Shown: positions 46,201-58,633, counted from the first letter of the stretch. The stretch: 64,000 nucleotides of DNA from Triplophysa rosa (GCF_024868665.1 NC_079892.1:4067607-4131606), one strand, 5' to 3'. Notes: a model not told the origin generated them from the letters alone. Numbers and translations: made by a program.

Positions 46201-49200
46201 TTTGTTTACAGAGAGCGCCACAACATGACCAGCGTTGTGAAACAAGCACTGGATTTGATATCTATATTAAATTTCTATGTCAGATGGTTCTGAAGCTTTC
46301 AGAAAGACCATTGAGAATTGTGGAAGAGTTACAGAGTCCAGCTGAACGTTTTCATTACGTGTCTCGGGATTGATTGGTGGCTGGCACTTGTGTCTCTCTA
46401 GATGCTGGATGTTTACTCGCTGCTCAACTTTGAAAATGTGGACGGCGGTGTTTGGAAGCAAGGCTTTGAGATCACCTACGACCCCAGTGAGTGGGATGAA
46501 GAACCGCTGCAGGTGTTTGTGGTCCCTCATTCTCACAATGATCCAGGTACATCAGTGTTTAATATGAAATATGTTTGGTGTACTAAAGAATGAATAAAGG
46601 TACCGTCTGAGTTTTCTTATTCGGGGTAGTGAATGATTCATTCTAAGCTGGAAAGTTCAGCCCAGGCTAGCTCAGTTAGCATCTTAAGCCGCCGAAAATG
46701 TTAAAACACTTAAATGGTAGCAATGGTTGTCGATGCAGGTAGAGTTTGATGAAAGATTTGTGCAGGTACAATGGCTCATTTCCTCGCCTTGCCATTATGC
46801 AGCATCTCCGGTAAACCTTCTCCATAACACAATGAGATCCACCCACAGGACGGATGCATTTGCAAACCTCTCGACTTGGCTTTTTTTGCCTTGATAATCA
46901 GATGACCTAGAACTTCAAGTCGGTGACCCAATTCCCTGTAGTTTTATTTGGGTCGATACCTTGTCACTGGGCTTCGTAGCGCTGCGTGTTTAATGCAGAT
47001 TGAGTAATGCAGAACTTTTAATTCACCTTGTAAAGTTTTAATCAGTTTTAAATGGCTTATGTCAGGCCGAGAGTCAGCAGCGTTCTGTTGTCGTCTTGGC
47101 CGACACTAAGATTTGAGCGGTTTTTGCACACCACAGCAACACCTCTGAATAATGAACAGATGGCGTTATTTGAACAAGTTGTTCATAGGGGAAGGAAATG
47201 CTGCGGAATGGCGGGGGCTCCTTTGAAAGCTTTTTACAGTAGACGTGACATCCGTTTGTAGGCCAACTTGAAGGCTGAATCACCATGGATGGCAAATTAG
47301 TTTGGGACTTATGGTCTGCAGCTATTACTTGCCTGAGACTTTCACATTTTGTTCTACAACAAATTACACATAATTACACCTCAGATATGGATTATGTTGG
47401 TCTTTTTTAGCAAGTAAAGGGAAATGGGCTTTAAAAGTCACGTTGAATTACTTTTGGTTTTAACTGTTTAATAAGAACTGCTTTATTTTGGACTTGTGAC
47501 AGGATGGATCAAGACATTTGATAAGTACTACAATGACCAGACCCAGCATATCTTGAACAACATTGTGGTGAAGCTGGCGGAAGACCCTCGCAGGAAGTTT
47601 ATCTGGTCTGAAATTTCATATTTCGCCAAATGGTGGGAAAGCGCCGACGTACAAAAGCAAGAGGCAATGCGCAGGTCAGTAATGTTTTCGTTTGATGTTG
47701 AATAATTCGTCGATAAGTCAATATCAAATGGTATCAACAAACCACGTTATGTGTGTAATGTAAAGTTTTTTAGAGACAGGACATTGAACTAGGAAAACTT
47801 TGTGTATCCATAAAGAATTGATTTGATTATGAAAGGTGGGTGTTGGTTTGAAAGGGAAGGGGTTAAACATGAGACAAGACTGGTTCAGTCCCGCATGCCT
47901 CATTTGATCAGTTCGTCATCTTCAATCTTGTCATCTGTAGAAAGTTGACTTGCTTCATCCGCTATTAACGAGGTTATTTTAGTTTACTAAAATTAAACTC
48001 GTTAAAATATTTCTGTTTATTGAAATCAAAATATTGGCCTTAAAATGTTGGAAAAACTTAAACTAAATGAAACATTTAAATGTTGTCTCAGAAATAAGCT
48101 AAATGAAGTTTAAGGCACTACAATTATAATAATAAACAAAAAATAATATAACATAAAAATTAAAATAAATATTAAAAATGTTACTAAAATTAACATAAAA
48201 TCTAGAAATAAACGATAATTTAAAATATGAATAAAACTATTATTAATAAAGCGAAAAACAAAATTTGGCTGTCAAACGATTAATTGCGATTAATTGCAAT
48301 TAATCGCATCCACAATAAAAGTTTGTGTTTACATAATATATGGCTGTGTACTGTGCATATTAATTTTGTATTTATAAAATCATACACATACATACAGTAC
48401 ATGTATATTTAAGAAAAATATAACAATTAAGCACTTATTTATCATTTAAATTATTGGTAAATATAAATAAGTACATGTTAATAGTTCCTATACAAAATTA
48501 ATATGCACAGTACACAGACATATAATATGTCAACACAAATTTTTAATCTGGATGCGATTAATCGGAATTAAAACGCTTGACAGCCCTACAAAACTATAAT
48601 AATGCGTGGCACTCAGTTTAATCTACGACGTTTTATGATCTGGTGTTGTAGATGGACACGGGTGAGATTTGTGCTTTGAACACCACGGTCCTAATTTTTC
48701 TTTTAGGCTTATTCTCAGCGGACAGCTCGAGATGGTAACGGGAGGTTGGGTCATGACGGACGAGGCCAACGCTCACTATTTCGCTATGATCGATCAACTC
48801 ATCGAAGGCCATCAGTGGCTGGAGAAAAATCTCGGTATGATTATGTGGGCTGATGTGGTTTAGTAGTTAGACTTCCTGAATAGACTATAAATCCATGTTT
48901 GGTGTTTTAGGTGTGACCCCTATCTCAGGCTGGGCAGTGGATCCGTTCGGTCACAGCGCCACAATGCCTTACTTGCTGAAACGGGCCAACCTGACCAGCA
49001 TGCTGATCCAGAGAGTCCATTATTCCATTAAGAAGCATTTCTCTGCCACCCGGAGCCTTGAGTTCATGTGGAGGCAGGTCTGGGGTGAGAGCAGGTCTTT
49101 ATTATTACAAAACCAAAGTAAGTTTCATATTAAAATATATACCTTATGTCATGTGATGCTGCCTTTTCCACCATTATTTAATGAACGTTAGAAGGTATTT

Positions 49201-52200
49201 AAATGGCTAATGAAGGCTGCAAAAACACATACATTTGGCTGATGCCAAAGAGTCGAGCCAAACCTAATCCTGTGGCTTTTCTAGATCTTCACACACATCA
49301 GCGTGTATTCATTTCATTTCCTTTCTTTACAGATCCTGAATCAAGCACGGATATGTTCTGCCACATGATGCCATTTTACAGCTATGACGTGCCTCACACC
49401 TGCGGGCCCGACCCAAAGATCTGCTGCCAATTTGACTTCAAAAGGCTTCCGGGTAGTAGAGTAAACTGCCCGTGGAAGGTGCCACCCCGAGCCATCACGG
49501 ACGCCAACGTGGCCGAGAGGTGAGGATTTGATTCTGAGTTAAGTTTGCGAATGAATGTAGGTTAATTTCCTGTGTTGGTCAATAAAATTCATTAGCGCGG
49601 CACCCAGCTGGCACCAGCTGTATTACATGGGTCTTGTTTGAATTGGGATTAAACCCAAATCCATCTCTCGCTATACATGGCAGACCTGGAAAACCAGGAT
49701 ATTATCAAGATTGTAGCAATTAGTGTGGATCTGTCGTTATATTACGGAGGGCATGCTGGGATATAGGCACAGGGCATTGTGGGTATACCCTGAGGTTGCA
49801 TGCGTCAGATGTTTGGAACTAGAGATCGCTAGGGATCAGACTGCTAATCTAAGGGTTTACTTTATAATGTTTTTTTACGTTTCAGAGCTTCGGTTTTGCT
49901 CGATCAGTATCGTAAGAAGTCCAAGCTGTTCCGTAGCAAAGTGGTGTTGGTTCCTCTGGGAGATGATTTCCGGTACGATAAAGTGTTGGAGTGGGACCAG
50001 CAGTACTTCAACTACCAGAAACTATTCGATTACATGAACTCCCATCCAGAAATGCACGTGAAGGTGTGTTTACAGACAAACAAGCTTTGAACTTTGACCT
50101 TAAACTGACATTATACCATAATACCATTTAAGAAAACGACCCTATTGGGATCAAGGTCAAGATCTTTTCTATCATCCAATCACAGCCTTCATCATTTCCT
50201 TTAAAATGGTATTGATTTAGTAAAAGAGTGAATTGCGCTGAAATAGAATGTTGTGTCCTCAGGCTCAGTTTGCAACACTGACGGACTACTTCAGCGCCGT
50301 ATACAAGGCTAACGGAGTCACCCAGGGGGCGCGACCTCCAGATTACCCTGTGGTGAGCGGAGACTTCTTCGCCTACGCGGACAGAGAGGATCATTACTGG
50401 AGTGGATACTACACCTCACGACCCTTCTACAAAAACCTGGACCGCGTGTTAGAGTCTCATCTCCGGTTAGTTACTAATGTGTCCAACTTGCGATAATACA
50501 GCACGTTTTCTTTAAAGGGGTCATATGACACGGCTACAACGAATATTATTGTTTGTTTTAGATGTAATGTAATGTGTATACACGATTTAAGGTTCAAAAA
50601 CGCTGTATTTTTCCACATACCGTGCATGTTTGTATCTCCTCTTTGCCCCGCCTCTCTGAAACATGCATATTTTTTACAAAGCTCATCGCTCTGATAAGCG
50701 AGGTGTGCTATGATTGGCCAGTTAACCAGTGCGTAGTGATTGGTCGAATACTGCAAGCGTGTGACGGAAATGTAATATGTCGCGCCATATGACCCCTTTA
50801 AAAATATCTGTCTAGTTGGTTTTGTGGTAGTGCTTATTCATTTATTTTTAACGGTCTAACATGATTAATATAGCCTTGACACAGGCTATCTTTGAAGTAT
50901 CGAAATTAAATTCAGCATTTTGGCATCTTTGTGCAAGTGTCTAGCTTTATTTGCCAGGATTATATTATGTTTTGAATAAAGGCTGATTCTCGGTGGTATT
51001 ATCAGTGAATTGTTAAAGCGGCTGGTCTCAGTCGGCATGTAGTGGGTGAGCTTTTCTCATTAATCCACTTCATTGTTTTCATTTGTGGCGTATTTCATTA
51101 CCTGTTTATTATGCAACTTTTGCTCTAAAGTTTTATCATATGGTACACAAACCTACATTAGAGCGTTTTTGGTGCGTGTTTAGTCATTAAAGCATTTCTA
51201 GAGATCCCTGCATTCAGTTCCACTTTGTTTTGATCCGACTAGCTGTTTATAGAATTTTAAAGGCTTACACTGACAACTTTCTTGAGGTTTGTTTTTATGT
51301 GTCCAGCGTGTGTGTGTACATTTTAAAGTGGGTGATAAAAGAGGCCGTATAAGTTCTTATCATGAGTGATAAAGTGCTGCTTTTACTGAAGATTGTCAGG
51401 TTTGTGCAGTAGTTGACGTTATTGTTGTTAATGTTTCCTATAGAGGGGCTGAGATTCTTTACAGTCTGGCGGTCGCTCACGCGCGGCATGCGGGCGTAGA
51501 AGGACGTTACCCCACCTCAGATTACTCTCTTCTCACTGACGCCAGGCGGAACATTGGGCTCTTTCAGCACCACGATGCCATCACGGGCACTGCCAAGGAG
51601 ATTGTTGTCATTGACTACGGAAACAGGTCTCTGGAGAAAAAGAAAGAAGTCTCTTTAAATGGGACATTATTTGTAAAATACTATCTATAACTCTTTGAAT
51701 GGATGTTTGGTGTGTAAGTGGCTCTTGTTGTTCTGCAGGTTATTGCATTCTCTGGTCGGTCTGAAGCGAGTGATCATAAACGCAGCACACTTTCTAGTAA
51801 TGAAGTACAAAGATGTATATCGCTTTTATCAGACAGAGCCTTTCCTGGAGACGGTGAGCAGGAGTATTGGTTTAATCTGACACAAGTGGTCTGTTTTATG
51901 AACGCGCTTGACCTTTGACCTCTTCTGTCTTGTTCACATGGCTGCAGGACGACAGACGGGCCACACAGGATTCTCTTCCGCAGCACACGCTTATCGAGCT
52001 GGAGTCTTCTCCGAGGTCAGATCCTTTATGCACAAATTTGAGGAGATAAGAGGGGTGTGAAAAGAAGATCATTGTGAACGATCCTAGAAAAAAATGGCTG
52101 ATATTTAAAGAGTACATAACATAGGATCGTGAAAATTACATTTCATGCAGTGTGTAATGTTGGCGTGTTTGACAGTAAGCAGTGTGCCCAGTTGTAAATC

Positions 52201-55200
52201 CGAAGGTGAATGAATAACAAAGTTATTGGCTTGGAAAAAAGGGAGTCGACTCTGAATCACGCGAACGAGTCGTCCCTAGTCCGATTCGCGAACCACCGCG
52301 GATTTACGTCACTACATATAGTCCCCGCCTACGTCTTGCTAGGACTGCCCGCGAAAACTTCACTTTTCTCCCCCAAACACTGTAGTTCATGAGCCTCATT
52401 CGCAGTAGACCAATCACAGCAGACTAGACCATCTGACCAATCACATCATACTAGGCTAGCGGAAAGGAGGGGATTAGACAGATGAATCGCGGAACGAATC
52501 ATTTCAAGAATAACTGGCTATTGTTACGAAATAATAGTGTTTTTACACCTTGTATGTACATAAACTTGTTGTTGGACACGCCATAAACCAAAGTAGGACC
52601 TTAAAAATCCCTAGTTATGTACTCTTTAAAGCTCATGAATAAACTTGCATACAACTATATGAGTATTAAAAAAATGTCCACTGTATGAATTAAACATGGC
52701 TGATACGTGTCTGTTGTTTCAGAAACGAAAAGATTGGAAAATGACCGTTTTGGGAATATTGTTCATTTTGAGTATTATTGTAACAACAAACCCATTTTCT
52801 TTGCTAAATGTGTCTATTGTTTAATTTTAAACCACCATTGTCTCTTAGACAACGTGTTAGTTTTGTCTAAAAAAGGATCCCAGATGGGACAAATCCATGA
52901 ATTGATCATGTCTCAAACTTCTACATGTGTTTTAATGCGTGTTTGATCTTCATCCTCTTGCTCAGGTATCTGGTGCTGTTTAACCCGGTGGAGCAGGAGC
53001 GTTTGTGTGTGGTTACCGTGTTGGTGAATTCAGCTAAAGTAAGGGTGCTAACTGAAGATGGCCAAACGTTACCCGTTCAGCTCAGCGCACAGTGGGTGTC
53101 CGCCGTCGAGATGAGCGGAGAGGTTTACCAGGTACGGTTGTGCCGAAGTATCTTTTTAAGATCACACATGTGTTTGTAAAAGGAACAGTTTACCCCAAAA
53201 TAATTTTTTTTGTCATCATTTACTCACCCTCGAGTTGTTCCAAATCTCTATACCTTTCTTTGTTTGGATGAACACAGAGAAAGATATCTGGAAGAATGCT
53301 TTTAACCAAACGGTTTTTGGCCACCATTGACTACCATAGTAGGAAATCTTGCTTTATAGATTTCTTTGTTCTGTTGAACACAAAAGAAGATATTTTGAAG
53401 AATGTAGGAAAGCAAACAGTTCTGGGGCACTTTTGACAATCGTTGTCTATGGTAGCCAATGGTGGCCGAGAACTGTTTGGTTTCTCTTTCTCTGTGAATT
53501 TCATCAGAAAAAATAATTGTATACACATTTGGAACAACTCGAGGGTGAGTAAATGATGACAGAAGTTTCAGTTTCGGGTGAACTGTCCCTTTAAGTGGCT
53601 TTTATGTTTTTTTGTGTGGACAAAATGCAGCATAATTGAACAGAACACTGGGGTTATGAGGCGTGAAAGTCGATTTACTCAAACCTTGACACAGGTTTCT
53701 AAAAAAAATGAACTCTGGTTCTGCTTTTTACTCAGGCCTCTTTCATGGTACGCCTGCCTGCGCTGGGATTGGCCGTTTTCCACCTGTACGACTCTGCCGA
53801 CTCCCCCATGACCCTGCGCTCCGAAACGCTGCTGAGGATTCCCGGGCGGGGCCAGGGCATACGAAGTTTGGATCCTTTGCCCGTTCGGTCGCAGACGGCT
53901 GATTCTCAACCCTTCTACATCCAGAGTCAGTCTCTCACTCTGGGCTTCTCTGGAACAACAGGCCTGCTGGAGGTGAGAGGACTTTCGAAAAACAGACGTC
54001 CAATTTCTTTTGATCAGGTGCCAAACAATGTCTCTCTTGTCCATTTGGCTCTTTCCATTCTTTTCTCCATTAGAGCATTCGACGCAAAGATGACCCCCAG
54101 GAGGTCAGGGTACAGATTCAGTTCCTTACATACGGCACTCGACCCTCAAAGGACAAGAGCGGAGCTTATCTCTTCTTACCGGACGGAAATGCTAAGGTAT
54201 CTTCCCCCGACCGCACAGTCCAGGATGAAAAGTCATTTATCAGACAGCGCTTGGAGAATTAACACCTTTCTTTCTGTCTCTCAGCCTTACTCGCAGAGAG
54301 AAGCTCCAATTGTGCGTGTGCTGGAAGGTCCGCTCTTTGCCGAGGTCGTGAGTTATTACCAGCACTTCCAACAGACGGTCCGCATTCATAATGTTCCAGG
54401 TATTCCCCCGATCCTTTAGCCTTCCATCTGTCGCTCGTAAAAGCACGCTTGCATCTCGTCGTGACTTCTCACGGATTGTTTGGTCGACATCTCCGTCTCG
54501 CTCTTGCAGGAGTAGATGGTTTATCTCTGGACATCACCACCATGGTGGACATCAGAGACCAGAATAACAAAGAGCTGGCCATGCGTCTGGTTACAGACAT
54601 TCAAAGTGAAGACACTTTCTACACGGACCTCAATGGGTTTCAGGTAAAACACATCAGTCCCTTTCGATAAACTTGCTACTTTTGTGTGTCTGACTTATAG
54701 TCATTTCTTTAGAAAGTATGGATTAAAAAAGTATGGAGTCTCCAAGATTACACAACATCATGATTGTTGTCTTCTGTTGTCACTTTTTCTCAGATCCAAC
54801 CACGGCGGTTCTTCCAGAAACTTCCATTACAGGCTAATTTCTATCCGATGCCCTCCATGGCGTACATTCAGGACAGTCAGTACCGGCTCACGCTTCACAC
54901 GGCCCAGGCATTGGGGGTTAGCAGTCTGGCCAGTGGTGAGAACGAAAGTGCAATTTTGCCGTAAATTACCAAAAATATCAACAGCAAAAACGGAAAGGAC
55001 TTTAAATATTTAATGTAGTATGTATCGACATATATCGGCCAAAAAATAACATAACATATAAGAAACAAAAAAATGTATAATGTGTATATACAGTATATAC
55101 TGTATATATATATATATATAAATCGTGCGACTCGTCAGTTTACGAAGGTTCTTGCTCGGTGACAGCGTGAGCTAAGACTTCACCCTACAGTAGGACTCAA

Positions 55201-58200
55201 AATTTAGCCGCTTGTGTGCCAAATCGAGTCGATACTACCAATTCTGTTGAAAAAGTGTATCATCACATTGCTTTAATATGGTATCGACTCGGTTCTAAAG
55301 TACTGATACATTTTAAAGCCGTAGCGGTGAGTACCCAGAAAAAGGTTTTATGGATCAAGAGATGGCTAGAGTAAAAGCACATATAGTGAGAAACAACGCT
55401 CTGCTACGCTATTGATTTGATGCAATGTATCCGATAGATGAAGATGAAGTGAGTGAAACACTAGTTGTTCTCGCTCCCGCTCTTTGCTTACCTCTTCCTC
55501 TCTTCTCTGTGTTTACAGGTCAGTTGGAGGTGATTCTGGACCGGCGCTTGATGCAGGATGATAACAGGGGTCTGGGACAGGGCCTTAAAGACAACAAGAG
55601 AACGGCCAACCGCTTCCGCCTTCTGTTGGAAAGGAGAAGCAATAGCGGAAAGGTGAGCTCTGATTGGACGTAAAACTGGATTTGCTTGGGTTATTTTAAG
55701 CAATTTTATGTTGTTTCCATTTTTGTCTTATTAAAACATAAAGTGTCTAAAGGTTGAAATAAGATCAATAATCATTTACAGAGCAAGAAAAATCATTTAC
55801 AGTTTCGCAATAATGCGTTTATTAATTGGTTTAGAATTTCTGTCTATTTAAAAGAAATAAATACCAGATGTTGTACAGACGACTCAGAAAGCAGATTGTA
55901 CAATGGCACTTATTTATATTTTATGTACTTTTAAGGGCTTAATGCTAAGAACCTCAAAAAGTTTGTCAAATTCAAATAATTGTTCTTCCACAAAACATTC
56001 ATAGTGTCAACATTGTATTTTTACATGATTTTATTACTCAGGAGACTGATTAAAACACTGTTTACTCTGACTACCCCAATTCAATGCACTGCAGTCAGTG
56101 AACAAGAAGAGTCTTGTTATGCATGTCAACATGTATAAATTCATATAAAACAAAACATAATAATGCGTGTCTTTTTCAAAATACTTTTTTTATTAAAAAT
56201 GAAAGTGCATTTCAGTTGAGGTGAAAATTAAAATTGAATTCAGTGGATTAAAATGTTACAATTTTCTCAGTTTTTTTATTTGACCTTAATGACATCATTG
56301 ACAAATATGAATAATTAAATACAGATCAGAGTTATTGTAATTATTATAGATTTATTTCCAGTTTAATTGTAGTTCATATTTTGAATTAGCTTTTATATTT
56401 TTGTAGCAATAAAACGTGCCATGTGTCCTATGATGTGACAGCAAAACGTTTGAAAACAAACTGGTAATAATACATTATTTGATATGATTAATATTTATAT
56501 TTGTAATATAAAATGACAAATAAACCACACGTCTCTTTTGCTATCTATCCATTTTAGTTTTAAGTTGAATTTTTAGCCTAATTCTTATGTGCTTTTATTT
56601 TATTATATGTCTATTTTATGTTGCTATATAAGTTACATTTATTTTCATTTGAAGTTATAGTTTTAGTTTAGTTTTTATGTGTTTTCAGTTAATAATTTGA
56701 GTTCCTCATCTTACTTATTTCAGTCTAATGTCTGATTTTTGTTTAGTTTTTGTCTTTCAAACAATATTTAGGCTGATATTTGATTTGATTTCAAATACAG
56801 TCATGTTTTAATCGTTTTAGTAAACCATAATAACTCTGGTGCCAGCTTAGATGATGTATGAACTCTTTCTCAGATCTCAGTGTGACCTGTAGGGGGCACT
56901 CTGTTGTTTCTCATGAGGTCTGTTTTACTCAAAGGCTCAGGGGAGAATATTATCCTGAGACTAGTGTGTCTGAAAGCTGTCAAGTGTGTAATGATACTTA
57001 ATGGCTTTTGGAGCTTTCAAACGACTCTCGGCTGGCTCAGATTAATTTGAATAATAATATATATTTTATTTAAATAAAACTGAGCTGTCTCCTGTAAAAT
57101 GATAAAAATCCTGTAAGTAATGCATTGTTATTGAAAAAGAGGCGGGGCTCAACAGACCACCCCCTGCTGTTTTTCTTAATATAATCTGAGTCGTCTGTAA
57201 TATTGGGTCAATCATGCTTTTCACAATCACGTTTTTCCTGTTCGTCCATTGTACTTCTCACTCTCTCTCTTTTCTCACATGCATGCAGCCTCTTGGCTCC
57301 TATGCTAAAGTCACCCACATGCTTAACAAAATCATTACTGGTATTTTAGGAGACCACAAGAAAGAGGTAACACGACCGTTGCAGTGCTGGACTCTAGCAA
57401 TAGCAGTTTTAAGACCCGTGTTCACCTTATGTTACCATAGCAACCAGTGACAGGTTTCCTGCTGGACGGAGAGGCCAAAGGTCGTTTCCCGTCTGTGCTG
57501 TTATGCCCCCAACCTTTCACAGTACTAGAGGATAACAGGCTGTAGATTCTTGCTGATCAGTAGTTTTGTCCTTTTATAGTTCATATAAAAAATAAAAACG
57601 TTCAAATCTCTTTTGTGTTGTTCCAAACCCATCTAACTTGTTATTGTAAAATGTTTGGGAATGACAAAAATGTTGGGAGTCAAGTTAGCAGCTGTGGTCA
57701 CCATTCACTTTCATTACATGCACAAAAGTGCAATAAAAGGGAATGGTGACCGAGGCTGTCAGTCTTTTGTGTTCCACAGCAGAAATAAAGTCATGCATGT
57801 TTGGAACAACGCAAGGGTGAATTGTGTCAATGACTTTTTTCTTTTTGAATCCACTTGTATAAAGTTACAGGCGTGTAAAAGTTGTTTACTGACCCCTGTC
57901 TGTATCTTCCAGATGGTGGACAGCAGACCGGTCAGCTTCCCATCGCTGCTCAGTCACATGACCTCTGCCATCCTAAACCACGAGGTGCTGGCGCTGCCCG
58001 TGTTGCCCAGGAAGCACGGCGTGCCCCCCATGCGCACCTTCGCCCCATTGGCCGGCACGCTGCCATGTGACTTCCACCTGCTGAACCTCAGGAGCATCCA
58101 AAGCTCGGTAAATAATCAAACGGTGTGTGTGTGTCAATGTCTCCTGCTGTTGGAACCGATGAAGGCTTGAGTTCATGATGTGTGGGGAAATGTGCGTTTA

Positions 58201-58633
58201 TATTGGATGTGTGTTTTTGTCTTCTGGCAGGAGGTGGATTTCTTTTGTTGACATTTATTTGATATGGTTTCTCAGCAGGACGCACACTCTCCATCTCCTC
58301 ATATGGCTCTACTATTTCATCGCCTGGGGCTGGACTGTGGTCTGGAGGCTCAGAACCCCGGTTTCAACTGTACAACCACACAGGGCCAGGTCAGCATCCT
58401 TAGAAAGAATACTCATTTAGTACTAATAATAATAATAATAATAATAATGATTGACTAAATGACTTTGATCTTTTCTCCAGCTGACCGTTTCCGGACTGTT
58501 CCGCGGGCTGGATGTACATTTGCTGCAGCCCGTGTCTTTGTCTCTAATGTACTCTCAGCCTCCTCTTTCCAACGACTCCTCCATCCATCTAGAGCCAATG
58601 GAAATCTCTGCCTACAAGCTTAAGCTGTGCTAG
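43252..58633 (+). CDS. man2a2: Alpha-mannosidase 2x (Golgi alpha-mannosidase II family)
   Basis: This is a type II Golgi membrane enzyme of glycoside hydrolase family 38 that trims two mannoses from GlcNAcMan5GlcNAc2 during complex N-glycan synthesis. Coding exons: 43252-43383, 45372-45629, 46402-46546, 47503-47674, 48707-48834, 48911-49084, 49333-49519, 49886-50063, 50263-50465, 51444-51626, 51739-51853, 51948-52015, 52966-53131, 53736-53972, 54074-54196, 54285-54399, 54510-54643, 54794-54935, 55519-55652, 57913-58107, 58276-58389 and 58481-58633. Phases close to 1151 residues (human 1150). A signal anchor spans about residues 7-26. Zinc ligands lie in [10 protein letters not shown] (H175, D177) and [11 protein letters not shown] (H568/H569); the nucleophile is D289 in [10 protein letters not shown]. 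The N-terminus [11 protein letters not shown] and the coiled stem [13 protein letters not shown] point to MAN2A2. The exon 21 acceptor is a tandem CAGCAG. Introns carry many transposons. Confidence 0.96.
43771..44778. mobile_element. 1-kb hAT-type element in man2a2 intron 1
   Basis: The left end TAGTGTTGGC and right end GCGCAACCCTA are short inverted repeats (TAGNGTTG/CAACNCTA). The 8-bp ATGCAGAT lies directly on both sides (43763-43770 and 44779-44786). Inside, near both ends, GGTACGGTACC and TGTACCGGT motifs recur. No transposase is readable, so it is non-autonomous or decayed. Confidence 0.85.
45040..45255. repeat. Degenerate CCCTAGCAACCACC-type repeat
   Basis: Recurring blocks such as ACCACCACAAATCCCCTAGG and ACCCTGGCAACCACCCACAA, with spacing of some tens of bases, match the diverged tandem-like fish repeat built on CCTAGCAACCACC. 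It lies in man2a2 intron 1, close to exon 2. Confidence 0.5.
45643..45959. mobile_element. Complete MITE in man2a2 intron 2
   Basis: The ends TTAAAGTTTCAGTTTACCC and GGGGTGAACTATCACTTTAA are inverted counterparts and the interior shows the normal foldback. Its left end starts 13 nt after the end of exon 2 (45629). Confidence 0.85.
47960..48255. repeat. AT-rich interspersed repeat, man2a2 intron 4
   Basis: TTTTAGTTTACTAAAATTAAAC and successive AAATAAACTAAAT-like blocks match a common AT-rich fish repeat. A similar region in the opposite sense is at 56330-56830. The boundaries are vague. Confidence 0.4.
48264..48588. mobile_element. Foldback element with GGCTGTCAA ends, man2a2 intron 4
   Basis: GGCTGTCAAACGATTAATTG at the left pairs with GCTTGACAGCC at the right, and the internal arms CAGTACATGTATATT/AAGTACATG and TGTACTGTGCATATTAAT/ATTAATATGCACAGTACAC are complementary. 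This is a full palindromic MITE-like element known for its ATTAATCG-rich ends in teleosts. Confidence 0.8.
50511..50804. mobile_element. MITE with TTTAAAGGGGTCATATGA ends, man2a2 intron 9
   Basis: The left end TTTAAAGGGGTCATATGAC is the inverted counterpart of the right end CCATATGACCCCTTTAAA. The 290-bp interior holds no open frame. This is another recurrent cyprinid element class. Confidence 0.85.
52104..52631. mobile_element. 528-bp element with CTTTAAAGAGTACATAAC ends, man2a2 intron 12
   Basis: TTTAAAGAGTACATAACATAG at the left and TAGTTATGTACTCTTTAAAG at the right are inverted repeats of about 20 bp. The interior is GC-richer than the intron, with GACCAATCACA blocks repeated twice. It has no coding capacity and is a non-autonomous DNA transposon. 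Confidence 0.85.
53176..53594. mobile_element. Long MITE variant in man2a2 intron 13
   Basis: The ends TAAAAGGAACAGTTTACCCC and GGGTGAACTGTCCCTTTAA are inverted counterparts. At about 420 bp it is the longer subfamily, with the paired TGGCCACCATTGACTACCAT and TGGTAGCCAATGGTGGCC arms also seen at 35876 and 61256. It begins 45 nt after exon 13. Confidence 0.85.
55084..55121. repeat. AT microsatellite
   Basis: TATATACAGTATATACTGTA followed by (TA)n in man2a2 intron 18. Simple repeat. Confidence 0.85.
56330..56830. repeat. AT-rich interspersed repeat, man2a2 intron 19
   Basis: Successive TAGTTTTAGTTTAGTTTTTA-like blocks, roughly the reverse complement of those at 47960, indicate an old AT-rich repeat. 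The ends are not defined. Confidence 0.4.
57289..57366 (+). other. Candidate in-frame cassette exon of man2a2
   Basis: A 78-bp segment in intron 19 (55653-57912) is preceded by a pyrimidine-rich tract ending ATGCATGCAG and followed by AAAGAG|GTAACA. It is open in the reading phase shared by exons 19 and 20 (phase 0) and would add 26 residues starting [12 protein letters not shown]. Human MAN2A2 as remembered has no equivalent insertion, and the constitutive model without it gives the expected length. It may be a minor exon or chance. Confidence 0.35.
57570..57850. mobile_element. Diverged MITE in man2a2 intron 19
   Basis: Decayed ends and core (CTTTTATAGTTCATATAAAA, GTTGTTCCAAACCCATC, then TTTGTGTTCCACAGCAGAAA and GGAACAACGCAAGGGTGAA) follow the family order. 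The copy lies just upstream of exon 20 (57913). Confidence 0.6.
58423..58449. repeat. AAT microsatellite in the last intron of man2a2
   Basis: About nine AAT units sit between exons 21 and 22, ending some 30 nt before the last exon's acceptor at 58479-58480. It is likely length-polymorphic. Confidence 0.9.

Noticed and set aside
53745..54419. 224-codon plus-strand frame in man2a2
   Set aside because: It begins in exon 14 but reads through an intron and crosses exons 15 and 16 out of frame. The spliced model matches the family.
57655..58170. 171-codon open frame on the plus strand
   Set aside because: Its right half is man2a2 exon 20 in the correct frame. The left half is a diverged MITE read through the acceptor, so it is not a separate gene.
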